Source of the DNA: Ruminococcaceae bacterium UBA6434
GTDB taxonomy: Bacteria; Bacillota; Clostridia; Oscillospirales; Acutalibacteraceae
DNA: 64,000 nt
Assembly: GCA_002437245.1 (NCBI GenBank)
Contig: DJOQ01000010.1
Span: forward strand, 19,759 to 83,758
Direction of reading: 5' to 3'
Shown: in pieces, positions 16,703 through 25,738 of the stretch
Layout of the letters: the number at the start of each line of letters is the position of its first letter
Position numbering within the stretch: the stretch's first letter is position 1
Made by a program: the position numbers and the translations under genes
Notes under the pieces: model-generated
Databases searched by the model: none
What the model saw: the letters and a program-made list of their open reading frames with translations, nothing else
What the model was told of the DNA's origin: nothing

Positions 16703-17605
16703 TTACTTTGTATTTATATCGATAAGATTGCCGAGCTTGGTCTCCCACTCCACGGGATAAAAACGGTTAAATCCGCCGCCGTGGAAAAATGTAAACTCGC
16801 CGAAGTAAATTTTTCCGCCTACCTCAAACAAATCGATTCTGACGAATTTAATGCCCTTGGACAATTTTTCTGCCAGTGCCTTCATTTCGTCGAATTTTTC
16901 CGGCTTCTCAATTACTTTTCCGGATTGCGGATGAATATTTGTAATGTCAAGATGATTGAAATCCATATCGAAAAAGTCAAATTTGACATCCGTTGCGCGG
17001 TCCGTAGCGATAAACATTATTTCAGGTTTTCCGTTGAAGCAGAAAAACTTATAGTCTTTTATTCCGCCCACACCTCCGGACGGGTCTTTCATAAATTTTT
17101 CGGCAAAAATGTATCTGTCGATACCCTTGTAACAAGGTTCTCTGCCGTACTCATAAAAATCCTGCTTTAATCTTGATGCATAAAACTTACGTAAAGACTC
17201 CATCTTTTCCTTTGTAAGAGCAGACTTGTTACGGATTAAATTAACGCTGCCCGAATCATGATTGCATTTAAGTACAAATTCTTCGGGGAGAGAGTCGAAG
17301 TCTATTTCGTCAAAGCTTTTCCATTTGCCGAGCATCGGAAACATATATCCGTCGCCGATTTTCTCTTTTATTATGTCGCGCACCTTTATTTTGTCCGCAT
17401 AATCACGGTATTTTGTATAATCTTCATGTATTTTCATCCATTGAAGCTTCTCGTTAAAATACGTGGGGTGTTTTAAATCGGGCCACTTGCCCGTTGCCGC
17501 CCAGTAATACAAACTGATATACAGCGGCGTCGGCACAAATCGCAGGAATCGTGTGATAGAATGACGCACACCCCTTGATTTAACCATATTTTTAATTGTT
17601 CCCAT
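16703..17605 (-). CDS. TupA-like ATP-grasp enzyme
   Basis: A 300-aa protein of the TupA-like ATP-grasp family. Visible family landmarks are TYFNEKLQWMKI near residue 48, VLKCNHDSGSVNLI near residue 110 (ATP-binding region), IKDYKFFCFNGKPEIMFI and VRIDLFEVGGKIYFGEFTFF near the C-terminus (metal-binding Asp and Glu). ATP-grasp enzymes of this group occur in capsule and teichuronopeptide clusters and form amide bonds between a carboxylate and an amine. Here a substrate could be the uronic acid made by the UDP-sugar dehydrogenase or an acid made by the aldolase/dehydrogenase pair. Activity is inferred. Confidence 0.78.
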   Translation of the reverse strand: MGTIKNMVKSRGVRHSITRFLRFVPTPLYISLYYWAATGKWPDLKHPTYFNEKLQWMKIHEDYTKYRDYADKIKVRDIIKEKIGDGYMFPMLGKWKSFDEIDFDSLPEEFVLKCNHDSGSVNLIRNKSALTKEKMESLRKFYASRLKQDFYEYGREPCYKGIDRYIFAEKFMKDPSGGVGGIKDYKFFCFNGKPEIMFIATDRATDVKFDFFDMDFNHLDITNIHPQSGKVIEKPEKFDEMKALAEKLSKGIKFVRIDLFEVGGKIYFGEFTFFHGGGFNRFYPVEWETKLGNLIDINTK

Positions 17606-17688
17606 TTTAAAATTCTCCTTATTACCACTCGATAGTAAGCTTAATACCGGCTCAACAGCCTAATCCCGATCACAGCCGAGAACCCTTT

Positions 17689-19263
17689 TTAATACGGTAA
17701 GAATTGATTAATTGTAAATATGGCATTCGTAAGTTTTGCTCTAGTGTCAGTGTCATTCATATTCACAACATGAATATTCATATCGTAAAGCTCTTTGTTA
17801 AGATATTTTTTCATATCGAGATGGTGCTCGTCCGAAATTCTCTTTTCGAGCGGAACTCTGAACAAAGTATCGAGAAATTTGCGGTTGTTGTAGGGGAACG
17901 TCAAATCAAAGCAGAATTTCATCTCGCTGATATTAAGTCCGCCCCAACTGCCCATCACAACCTCGTTGTAGTGCATATCCACGGTCGGATAACAATCGGG
18001 AATTTTATCGTACTCAAATTCCTTGATATATTTAGCAAAAATTTTATCTGTCTTATGAGCAAGAGATCTGTTAAAAACAAACATCTTATAAAGACTGCGG
18101 TATAACTTCGGAGATAGCTTTGGAAATTTTTTCTTATTGAGATGCTTATACCAACGACCTCTTATTATTTCCGATACCCACGATTTAACCTCAACATCGC
18201 ATCCGCAGTTCTCTTCAAGATAAAATCTTTTTCGCGATTCATTCGATTTGCGCTCCGCTATATAACCGCTGTTATGGCGCTGTATTTCGACCTTAACATC
18301 GTAGTCGGGTATCTCGGCATTATCCTCGGGGATATTATAGATATGATGCTTCACGCCGAAAGCCTTGGCTATTTCGGCAGCCGCTTCGGCGTCGCGTATT
18401 TCCTTTTCGGCGGAGATATAACTGAATGTCTCAAACCTGTCATACATTCCGTTTGCCGCCGCAAAAGTGGTGTTGCTGTCAATGCCGCCGGTAAGCGATA
18501 TCCATGGATGCTTCCACTTTTTCGATATCAGCTCCATATTCTTTTTCAGAATGTCGGCAGCTTCTTTAATTACCCTGTTGTATTCTTCGCCCTCGGCAAA
18601 TCGGAACGGTTTTAAAGGCCAAAAGCGTTTATGCGAAAGCATGCCGCCGCCATACGTATATTCCGTGCTCGGAATAATTCTCTTGACGTTTGCAAACGGT
18701 GACAAATCCGCGGGAAGATACGGTCCCATAACTCTGCCGTACCACTTATAAGCAATTAGTTCCTTGATAAAATCATCCATTTCAAGATTGCAAATATCGC
18801 CTATAAGCTGAGGGTGAGACGACAAATAGAAGTGACCGTCTATAACTCCGTAACAAGCCGACTGCATACCGGCAGGGTCAACCGAAAATTTAATTTTACC
18901 GTTTTCAATCGAGCCTAACACATACACGCCCGTAATTTCAGATATTCTGTCATAATACCTATCCGTCCCATAGTCCTTAAGAAAATCGGCAAGTATTTTT
19001 TCCTCGTTGATTTCCATCAGGAAAGGGTCATAACAATGGCCGAATAAAAACAGCGTGACGTTTTCGTTTGCAGCAAAATGGACAGCGGTTTTATTATGTG
19101 TGTAAAAATACAAGCCGCACTTTTCCGTTTCGTTCCAATTGCCGTAGAACGGAAAATCATTGAGATTTTCGATTTTTTCGTCGGTCGCCAAAAATCCCCT
19201 GATAAACAGATATTTCTGAAGGTCTGGTCTGTTTGCAAGTTGTTCTTGAAGCATTAAAAACAC
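17689..19263 (-). CDS. Asparagine-synthase-like amidotransferase lacking the glutaminase cysteine
   Basis: A 524-aa AsnB-related protein. Residues about 256-264 are the PP-loop SLTGGIDSN of the AMP-forming synthetase domain. Residues about 10-200 resemble the class II glutamine amidotransferase fold (TGVYVLGSI and FSVDPAGMQSACYG), but no Cys at position 2 exists, so it should not hydrolyse glutamine. Such proteins occur in exopolysaccharide and lasso-peptide clusters, where they activate a carboxylate and join it to an amine. It lies in a polysaccharide operon, next to an ATP-grasp gene, so it may amidate a sugar acid. Real asparagine synthesis is unlikely. The substrate is unknown. Confidence 0.78.
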   Translation of the reverse strand: MFLMLQEQLANRPDLQKYLFIRGFLATDEKIENLNDFPFYGNWNETEKCGLYFYTHNKTAVHFAANENVTLFLFGHCYDPFLMEINEEKILADFLKDYGTDRYYDRISEITGVYVLGSIENGKIKFSVDPAGMQSACYGVIDGHFYLSSHPQLIGDICNLEMDDFIKELIAYKWYGRVMGPYLPADLSPFANVKRIIPSTEYTYGGGMLSHKRFWPLKPFRFAEGEEYNRVIKEAADILKKNMELISKKWKHPWISLTGGIDSNTTFAAANGMYDRFETFSYISAEKEIRDAEAAAEIAKAFGVKHHIYNIPEDNAEIPDYDVKVEIQRHNSGYIAERKSNESRKRFYLEENCGCDVEVKSWVSEIIRGRWYKHLNKKKFPKLSPKLYRSLYKMFVFNRSLAHKTDKIFAKYIKEFEYDKIPDCYPTVDMHYNEVVMGSWGGLNISEMKFCFDLTFPYNNRKFLDTLFRVPLEKRISDEHHLDMKKYLNKELYDMNIHVVNMNDTDTRAKLTNAIFTINQFLPY

Positions 19264-19277
19264 ATCTCCGTATAAAA

Positions 19278-20597
19278 TTAAAGTCTCCAGTATTTATAGC
19301 CCGCTTTTTCGTAATCCTTGCGTGAAAGCAGACCTTTAATATCAATAAGCACTTTTTCTTCGTTTCCGCCCGGTTTGAACATTTTGTCAAAATCAGCCTC
19401 GGTAAGTGCTTTGAGTCTATCATGAGCCACGGCAAGTATAACGGCGTCGCAATTTTTTATATCGTCCGTTTTTACAAACTCTATGCCGTAAAGGCGCTTT
19501 GCCTCATCGCTGTCGGCAACGGGGTCCGCGATTACCGGTGTAATTCCGTATTCGCGAAGTTCATTGTAAATATCGATAATTTTCGTATTTCTCGTGTCGG
19601 GGCAATTCTCTTTAAACGTGAAGCCGAGAATTGCAACCTTTGCGTTTTTTACGGGGACATCCGCCTTTATAAGATTTTTAACGGTGTTTTCGGCTACGTA
19701 CTTGCCCATATCGTCGTTTATGCGTCTGCCCGAAAGGATTATCTGGCTGTGATAGCCCATCTCCTCGGCCTTATATGTAAGGTAATAGGGGTCAACGCCT
19801 ATACAGTGTCCGCCGACAAGTCCGGGATAGAATTTGAGGAAATTCCACTTTGTGCCTGCCGCCTCCAAAACAGATTTTGTATCTATGCCCATTTTGTTGA
19901 AGATTATTGACAGCTCATTCATAAACGCAATGTTTATATCCCTCTGGCTGTTTTCAATAACCTTTGCAGCCTCGGCAACCTTGATGCTCTCCGCTCTGTG
20001 TACGCCTGCCTTTACGACAAGCTCATAGGTTTTTGCCACGGTATCAAGAGTTTCATCGTCCATACCACTTACTATTTTGGTTATTGTCTCAAGGCGGTGT
20101 ACCTTGTCGCCGGGGTTTATTCTCTCGGGACTGTAACCGATTTTAAAGTCCGTACCGCATTTAAGCCCCGACTCTTTTTCGAGTATCGGCACGCAAATAT
20201 CCTCGGTAACGCCGGGATAAACGGTGCTCTCATATACAACTACAGAGCCCTTTGTAAGATTTCTGCCGACGATTTCACTCGCGCTCTCTACCGGAGTGAG
20301 GTCGGGGGTGTGGTCGTCGTTTACGGGAGTAGGCACGGCAACAATTATAAACCTTGCCTCCTTGAGCTTGCTTTCGTCCGCCGTAAACTCGACAGAACAA
20401 TTCTTAACAGCCTCGTTGCCGACTTCATTGGTCGGGTCTATGCCGTTTTTGTAGAGTTCGATTTTTTTGGCGTTAAGATCAAAACCCACTACCTTAACTT
20501 TCTTTGAAAATGAAACTGCAATAGGCATACCTACGTAGCCGAGACCCACAAGTGCTAATTTTTCCTCACCTTTTACAATTTTTTCATATAAGTTCAT
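19278..20597 (-). CDS. UDP-N-acetylhexosamine/UDP-glucose 6-dehydrogenase family enzyme (WbpA/TviB-like)
   Basis: A 439-aa nucleotide-sugar dehydrogenase. LALVGLGYVGMPIA (residues about 14-27) binds NAD, and GGHCIGVDPYYLTYKAEEMG holds the catalytic cysteine at residue 265. The latter, with the following QIILSGRRINDDMG, is characteristic of TviB/WbpA-type enzymes that oxidise UDP-GlcNAc or UDP-GalNAc to the uronic acid; the precise sugar is not decidable here. The ATG at 20597 is chosen over the one at 20636 because GGAGAGG stands 7 nt upstream. The gene overlaps the preceding transferase by 14 bp. Its product supplies an acidic sugar for the polymer. Confidence 0.88.
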   Translation of the reverse strand: MNLYEKIVKGEEKLALVGLGYVGMPIAVSFSKKVKVVGFDLNAKKIELYKNGIDPTNEVGNEAVKNCSVEFTADESKLKEARFIIVAVPTPVNDDHTPDLTPVESASEIVGRNLTKGSVVVYESTVYPGVTEDICVPILEKESGLKCGTDFKIGYSPERINPGDKVHRLETITKIVSGMDDETLDTVAKTYELVVKAGVHRAESIKVAEAAKVIENSQRDINIAFMNELSIIFNKMGIDTKSVLEAAGTKWNFLKFYPGLVGGHCIGVDPYYLTYKAEEMGYHSQIILSGRRINDDMGKYVAENTVKNLIKADVPVKNAKVAILGFTFKENCPDTRNTKIIDIYNELREYGITPVIADPVADSDEAKRLYGIEFVKTDDIKNCDAVILAVAHDRLKALTEADFDKMFKPGGNEEKVLIDIKGLLSRKDYEKAGYKYWRL

Positions 20598-21732
20598 ATT
20601 GACCTCTCCTATCGTTATCTTTATGTTTACTCTCAATCTGACAGAATCTCAGCATGTTTTCATTGACTTTTCTGACATCGTATTTTTCTTTACAATACTC
20701 ATAACTCGCTTCACCCATTTTTGGAATCATTTCCGGGTGATTGATAAACCAAATCAATTTTTCCGCTAAAGCTTCGCTGTCCTTAGCAGGAACCAAAAAA
20801 CCTGTTATTCCATTGCGTACCGTTTCACGACAGCCTGCTACATCCGTTGCGATAATAGGACGTTTGGTTGCCATAGCCTCCAAGATAACACGTCCCGTCC
20901 CCTCTCTGTATGACGGTAAAACAAATACCGAACATTCTCCGTAATAAGGTGCAACATTATCCGTTTCGCCGAAGTATACAATCGTTCCGTTATCTATATA
21001 TTTCTGCAGAGCTTCTCGGCTGATTGAATCCTGAATGCCCTCGCACGCTCCCAAAAGCATAAATTTCACATCAGGATATATTTTTTTTACCTTCTCAGCC
21101 GCACTTAAATACTCACGAATACCCTTCGCATACATAACGCGCGAAAGCATAAAAAAAGTCATCGTTTCAGGATAAGGCAACGGTTTAAAGCGTTCCATAT
21201 TGACGCCTGAACCGTTAACAACTCGACACTTCTCCGGCTTTACAATCTTTAGTTTAATTGCATAGTCACGGTCATCGGGATTTTGAAAAACCACTGTATG
21301 AGCACATCTTAATGCCGGTCTATAAAGCAAAGACATTATCAAACGAATAGTCCTCGCCTTCAAAGTTTTCTGTGTAAATGCATAACCCAGCCCTGTAATC
21401 ATAGCTGTAATTTTCTTAACTCCGGCTCTTTTTGCGGCTATGGAGCCGTATATTACGGGCTTCGCGGTATACCCGAGAACCGCATCCGGCTTTTCCTCGC
21501 GAAACAGCTTATATAATGCCCTTTCATACCGGATATCCTTAAACGGATTTACTCCGTTTTTTTCCATGGGTATCTCGACGAAGCGTGCGCCGAGGGCTTC
21601 GATTTTTTCCACTCCCACCCTGTTGGGGCCGGTGACGATAACCTCATATCCGCACGAAATTATTTTTTTGATAAGGTCGCCGCGAAAATTGTACGCCGTT
21701 CTGTTTTTAGGCGACACCAATATAAATTTCAA
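20584..21732 (-). CDS. GT4-family glycosyltransferase (CapM/PglA-like)
   Basis: A 382-aa GT-B enzyme. The N-terminus (FILVSPKNRTAYNFRGDLI) and RFVEIPMEKNGVNPFKD with DAVLGYTAKPVIYGSIAAKRAG are typical of the CapM/PglA group. These often add an N-acetylhexosamine to an undecaprenyl-linked sugar soon after the initiating step. The donor half has PSYREGTGRVILEAMATKRP, the GT4 E-x7-E motif. It is encoded 4 bp into the 2-hydroxyacid dehydrogenase gene (overlap 21729-21732). A second-sugar transferase is the best guess. Confidence 0.82.
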   Translation of the reverse strand: MKFILVSPKNRTAYNFRGDLIKKIISCGYEVIVTGPNRVGVEKIEALGARFVEIPMEKNGVNPFKDIRYERALYKLFREEKPDAVLGYTAKPVIYGSIAAKRAGVKKITAMITGLGYAFTQKTLKARTIRLIMSLLYRPALRCAHTVVFQNPDDRDYAIKLKIVKPEKCRVVNGSGVNMERFKPLPYPETMTFFMLSRVMYAKGIREYLSAAEKVKKIYPDVKFMLLGACEGIQDSISREALQKYIDNGTIVYFGETDNVAPYYGECSVFVLPSYREGTGRVILEAMATKRPIIATDVAGCRETVRNGITGFLVPAKDSEALAEKLIWFINHPEMIPKMGEASYEYCKEKYDVRKVNENMLRFCQIESKHKDNDRRGQYELI

Positions 21733-22649
21733 TATGTATTCTCCCCATTCAAAAATTCACTTAAATTATTATATATCACCGAAAACAGGCGGTCTGCATT
21801 TTTTTCGGATACAAACGAATTGTGCGGAGTTATAATGACATTTTCCATATCCCACAGAGGGCTGTTTTGCGGCAACGGCTCGTTTTCAAAGACATCGAGC
21901 ACCGCTCCGTAAATCCTTTTTTCGGAAAGAGCCGCAATAAGAGCCGATTCATCAACCACCGCGCCCCTTGATATGTTCACAAGAACGGCGGTATCTTTCA
22001 TATATAAAAACATCTTTTCGCCGAAGAGACCCTTTGTCTCATCGGTAAGCGGAAGCGTTAAAACTGCAATATCGACATTTGAAAGCACGCTCGGAAGCTC
22101 CGACAACGGATAAATCTTATCATAATATTCATTTTCCGAGGGGTAAAGGTCAACGCCCGAAACTCGGCAGCCGAAAGCCTTAAAACGCTTTGCGCACTCC
22201 GTCCCCACAGAGCCGCAGCCTATTATCGCAACGCTCTTGCCGCAAAGCTCCCAAAGCTCTCTGTTTTTTTGCCAAAGGTGATTTTTTTGATTATCACGGA
22301 AGAAAAAGCTTTTCTTATAAATTAACAAAATACCGAGAACAGCAAATTCTGCCATCGGTACGCTGTAAACGCCCCTTGCGTTAAAAAGGGCAATATTTTT
22401 ACTTTTTATATACTCCGCGGGCACTCTGTCAAGGCCCGCGCTCGTGAGCTGAATGTATTTAAGACTTTTGAAATTTTTTATGTCATTATATAAAAACAGA
22501 CCGTTGCATACGACCGCGTCAACAGATGAAACGTCAAAGGGAATTTCCTCTCTTTCGTCTGCGACGTAAAGAATCTCTGCCCCCATGGCTTTAAGCCGTG
22601 AAAGCTGACATTCCGTATATTTGTATGCACCGGTCAAAAGGATTTTCAT
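21729..22649 (-). CDS. D-isomer-specific 2-hydroxyacid dehydrogenase
   Basis: A 306-aa member of the D-2-hydroxyacid dehydrogenase family. The NAD-binding motif is IIGCGSVGTECAKRF at about residue 140. The catalytic residues are visible as the Arg of NISRGAVVDE, the Glu of DVFENEPLP and the His of ITPHNSF. The family reduces 2-oxoacids to D-hydroxyacids or oxidises 3-phosphoglycerate. In this operon, next to an HpcH/HpaI-type aldolase, it may reduce an aldolase product for incorporation into the glycan. A moonlighting catabolic role cannot be excluded. No substrate can be assigned. Confidence 0.85.
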   Translation of the reverse strand: MKILLTGAYKYTECQLSRLKAMGAEILYVADEREEIPFDVSSVDAVVCNGLFLYNDIKNFKSLKYIQLTSAGLDRVPAEYIKSKNIALFNARGVYSVPMAEFAVLGILLIYKKSFFFRDNQKNHLWQKNRELWELCGKSVAIIGCGSVGTECAKRFKAFGCRVSGVDLYPSENEYYDKIYPLSELPSVLSNVDIAVLTLPLTDETKGLFGEKMFLYMKDTAVLVNISRGAVVDESALIAALSEKRIYGAVLDVFENEPLPQNSPLWDMENVIITPHNSFVSEKNADRLFSVIYNNLSEFLNGENTY

Positions 22650-22688
22650 TAAATGATACCCCTGTTACTGATTTTAAAACGCATGGCT

Positions 22689-23519
22689 TTACGAGATGCT
22701 TCTTTTCGCTTTTACGATATCATCGACGCATTGCACGAGCTTCCCGTGATTTTCCGCAAGCTCTTCGGGGGTCATTTTTTCCGCCTTTTTTTCATACTCG
22801 CGAAATTCTCTGACGCCGATATTAAACCTCTCATATATCTCATCCTCACGAAGCTTTGAAACATCGCAAAATGCTCGCGACAATATCACCATGCCCGAAC
22901 CGAGCCTGTAATGCTCGCCTATTATGTATTCCGCGGGCAACATAACTTTGCTGTGGACTCTGCCCACGCCTCCGAAGCCGTAAAATATGCCCTTTTCGCG
23001 GAACTTACGGCACAGCTTTTCCACCGTACCGTCCGCCACAAGCTGAAACATAAAGTCCATTTTGTAGCCGAGATGCAAATCGTTAAGCCCTATATGCACT
23101 TCGTCTATCCCCGGCACCGCAATAATTTCGTCTATGTGCTCTACCGCCTCGGGTGTTTCCACAAGAAGGCATGTCCTTGCCCTTTTGCCGACGCAGTTTA
23201 TAAAAGCTCTTACCTCGTCCGCAGTCTTAAAATACGGGAGCATAACAATGTCGGCGCCGTCGTCTATTACGCGGTTGATTTCTTCACGTGAGCCGTCGTA
23301 AAACGAATTTACTCTGACCAAAAGCTCCGTCCTGTCTAAAACCGCGCTGAGCTTTTTCACGTCGTCAATGCTGTTATGAGATATTACGGTATCCATATTT
23401 GCCTGACGCTCTGCCTTACCGCGGGTTTCAAGGTCAAGGAATATTCGGTCTACCGAAACGTCCTGTGCCGTTTTTGCGATTTTCGGATCGTTTGTCAGAT
23501 ACATAAGTTTAAGAGCCAT
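22689..23519 (-). CDS. HpcH/HpaI-family aldolase
   Basis: A 276-aa class II pyruvate-type aldolase/citrate-lyase fold protein. LLVETPEAVEHIDEI holds a metal-binding Glu, and the following IDEVHIGLNDLHLGYKM holds the metal-binding Asp of the GxNDL motif. VDRIFLDLETRGKAE is the N-terminal strand. The family makes or cleaves 4-hydroxy-2-oxoacids from pyruvate or oxaloacetate and an aldehyde. It begins in the stop codon of the initiating transferase gene (TAATG at 23519-23521), so it is an early gene of the polysaccharide operon, which is unusual. It may build an acyl or sugar-acid precursor together with the downstream dehydrogenase. Confidence 0.82.
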   Translation of the reverse strand: MALKLMYLTNDPKIAKTAQDVSVDRIFLDLETRGKAERQANMDTVISHNSIDDVKKLSAVLDRTELLVRVNSFYDGSREEINRVIDDGADIVMLPYFKTADEVRAFINCVGKRARTCLLVETPEAVEHIDEIIAVPGIDEVHIGLNDLHLGYKMDFMFQLVADGTVEKLCRKFREKGIFYGFGGVGRVHSKVMLPAEYIIGEHYRLGSGMVILSRAFCDVSKLREDEIYERFNIGVREFREYEKKAEKMTPEELAENHGKLVQCVDDIVKAKRSIS

Positions 23520-24181
23520 TATTTTTCTGCGCCCTCCGTCTTGCCCGAAGCTTCTTTTTCCGTTTTCGCATCAGAGGCGACGGTAGCGCCGCTGTTTTCG
23601 TTGTCGGCGTTTGTGATCACCTTGAAAGCGGTCATGAACATAATTTTGATGTCAAGCAAAAGTGACATATGGTCAACGTACCAGACGTTAAGCTCAATTC
23701 TTTTGTGCCACTCGACGTCCTTCCTGCCGTGAACCTGCGCCCATCCGGTTATACCGGGCCGCACCTCGAACATACGCTTTTGAAAATCGGTGTACTCCTC
23801 ATATTTCCACGGGTGATATGTAAGCGGAGGCCGAGGTCCCACAAAGCTCATTTCGCCTTTTAAAATATTTAAAAGCTGCGGCAGTTCGTCTATACTCGCA
23901 GCACGCAAAATTTTGCCTATCTTTGTAACTCTGGCATCGCCTTTTCCGGAGTAGACGCCCGAACCGGTTTTTTCCGCTCCGACGCACATCGAACGGAATT
24001 TGTATATTTCAAAAACCTTTCCGTTTCTGCCTATTCTTTTTTGGCGGAAAATAACGGGTCCGCGACTGTCGATTTTTATAAGCAGCGAGACCGCAAGCAT
24101 AAGAGGTGAAAGTAAAACAAGCCCTAAAAATGACACAATTATGTCAAAAAATCTTTTTACAACTCCGTAAACGCCTCTCAC
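23519..24181 (-). CDS. Initiating phosphoglycosyltransferase (PglC/WcaJ type)
   Basis: A 220-aa monotopic phosphoglycosyltransferase that transfers a sugar-1-phosphate to undecaprenyl phosphate to begin the repeat unit. Residues about 10-36 form the re-entrant membrane helix (FFDIIVSFLGLVLLSPLML). The catalytic Asp-Glu dyad is D98-E99 in AASIDELPQLLN, followed by MSFVGPRPPL. There is no large N-terminal membrane domain, so it is of the small PglC class. The last 30 residues are a charged, low-complexity tail absent from typical members. It is the first gene of the 15-gene operon. The sugar (possibly a UDP-HexNAc) is undetermined. Confidence 0.9.
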   Translation of the reverse strand: MRGVYGVVKRFFDIIVSFLGLVLLSPLMLAVSLLIKIDSRGPVIFRQKRIGRNGKVFEIYKFRSMCVGAEKTGSGVYSGKGDARVTKIGKILRAASIDELPQLLNILKGEMSFVGPRPPLTYHPWKYEEYTDFQKRMFEVRPGITGWAQVHGRKDVEWHKRIELNVWYVDHMSLLLDIKIMFMTAFKVITNADNENSGATVASDAKTEKEASGKTEGAEK

Positions 24182-24220
24182 TTGCCGACACCCTCAAAAA
24201 ACAGTCTTATTATCTAATTT

Positions 24221-24249
24221 ATTATATACTTATACCTTAAATATGTCAA
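24221..24249 (-). promoter_or_regulatory. Consensus sigma-A promoter of the polysaccharide operon
   Basis: On the - strand, TTGACA (24249-24244) and TATAAT (24226-24221) are 17 nt apart, a perfect match in both boxes and spacing. It lies 40 bp upstream of the first gene and no other promoter of this quality was seen inside the operon, so the 15 genes probably form one long transcript. Confidence 0.85.
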
Positions 24250-24273
24250 TTAAAACAGGCGATTGTAAACATT

Positions 24274-24326
24274 TGTAAAGAAAACAGCGGCCGACACGGT
24301 AAAAACGATGTCGGTCGCTGTTTTTT
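24274..24326 (-). terminator. Terminator after cysS, likely bidirectional
   Basis: A 16-nt inverted repeat (24284-24299 and 24306-24321, a few G-T pairs) is flanked by TTTTCTTTAC on the - strand and TTTTTT on the + strand. It ends the cysE-cysS transcript before the polysaccharide promoter. Confidence 0.8.
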
Positions 24327-24340
24327 AAATCATGTCGATA

Positions 24341-25738
24341 TTATTTTTTGTGCCATTTAACGCCGTTCGGAGTATCCTCCAAAACTATACCCATAGCGGC
24401 TATCTCGTCACGTATGCTGTCAGCCTTTGCAAAGTCCTTTGCTTTTCTCGCGGCAGTTCTTGCGGCTATGAGCTCCTCCACCTTACCGTCAAGGTCGTTG
24501 TCCTTTTTCTCATACACAAGACCGAGTACGCCCGTAAGCTCCGAAAACAGTTCTTTCGCAAATGTCAAAAGCTCTTTGGACGAAGTGGGTATTACATTTG
24601 AGTTTATATCTCTGACAAGCTCAAATACCGCTGAAAGTCCGTCGGCGGTGTTGAGGTCGTCGTCCATAACCTCTATAAAGCGCTCCTTGTGTGAGAGGAG
24701 GCTCTTTTTGATTTCCTCGGCGTTTTCGGGGAGAACATCCTCTGCATTTTGAAGAGCGAAATCAAGAGAGTCGCGGCAGGTATAGAGCCTTTGAAGTGAC
24801 GCCTTGCACTGCTCTATAATGTCCACGCTGTAATTTATCGGACTTCTGTACTGAGAAGAAATCATAAGATAGCGTATCGGCTCATATCCGTATTTTTCGG
24901 CAACGTCGCGAACGGTAAAGAAATTGCCGAGCGACTTTGACATCTTGACATTGTCAACGTTTATATAGCCGTTATGCATCCAGTAATGGGCAAAGGGAAC
25001 GCCGTTGCAGCACTCGCTCTGCGCTATTTCGTTCTCGTGGTGCGGGAAAATAAGGTCCTGACCGCCGCAGTGTATATCAATGGTCTTGCCGAGAAAACGT
25101 CTTACCATAGCGGAGCACTCAATGTGCCAACCGGGTCTGCCCTTGCCCCAAGGCGACTCCCAATACGGCTCGCCGGGCTTTGCACCCTTCCAGAGGGCAA
25201 AGTCCATAGGTTCCCTCTTCAGCTCTTCGATGTTTATACGCGCGCCTGCTTCAAGGTCCTCAAGCGGCTGATGGGAGAGCTTGCCGTATTCTTTAAACTT
25301 GGACGGGCTGAAGTAGACATCGCCGTTTGAAACGGGATAAGCATAGCCCTTTTCGATAAGAGTCGAAATAATGTCGATTATTTCATCGATATTTTCGGTG
25401 GCTCTCGGGTGGAATGTGGCTTCGCGCACATTCATGCCCTTTGTGTCGATCCAGTATTCTTTTATATATTTTTCGGACACGGTTTTGTAATCGGTGCCCT
25501 CTTCAATGGCTCTTTTGATTATTTTGTCGTCGATGTCGGTAAAATTCTGAACGAACGTCACCTTGTAGCCGCGGTATTCAAGGTAGCGGCGGAATGTATC
25601 GAAAACACAGAGAGGGCGTGCGTTTCCTATATGAATGTAGTTGTAAACGGTGGGGCCGCAGGCATAAATTTTGACTTCACCCGGAGTTATGGTTTTAAGC
25701 TCCTCTTTTTTTCGGGACATCGTGTTATATATCTTCAT
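24341..25738 (-). CDS. cysS: Cysteinyl-tRNA synthetase
   Basis: A 465-aa class I aminoacyl-tRNA synthetase charging tRNA-Cys. The HIGH motif is YIHIGNARPL near residue 30 and the KMSKS motif is VKMSKSLGNF near residue 265. A zinc site is indicated by YACGPTVYN and the SAMVRRFLG/GGQDLIFPHHENEIAQSE region. The N-terminus MKIYNTMSRKKEELK is the usual start, so 25738 is preferred to 25768. The gene overlaps cysE by 14 bp. It is controlled by the T-box leader upstream of cysE. Confidence 0.96.
   Translation of the reverse strand: MKIYNTMSRKKEELKTITPGEVKIYACGPTVYNYIHIGNARPLCVFDTFRRYLEYRGYKVTFVQNFTDIDDKIIKRAIEEGTDYKTVSEKYIKEYWIDTKGMNVREATFHPRATENIDEIIDIISTLIEKGYAYPVSNGDVYFSPSKFKEYGKLSHQPLEDLEAGARINIEELKREPMDFALWKGAKPGEPYWESPWGKGRPGWHIECSAMVRRFLGKTIDIHCGGQDLIFPHHENEIAQSECCNGVPFAHYWMHNGYINVDNVKMSKSLGNFFTVRDVAEKYGYEPIRYLMISSQYRSPINYSVDIIEQCKASLQRLYTCRDSLDFALQNAEDVLPENAEEIKKSLLSHKERFIEVMDDDLNTADGLSAVFELVRDINSNVIPTSSKELLTFAKELFSELTGVLGLVYEKKDNDLDGKVEELIAARTAARKAKDFAKADSIRDEIAAMGIVLEDTPNGVKWHKK

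Noticed and set aside
20597..20636. Upstream ATG (20636) as start of the UDP-sugar dehydrogenase
   Set aside because: The ATG at 20597 has GGAGAGG at the right distance and matches the family start; the extension only reads into the preceding gene.
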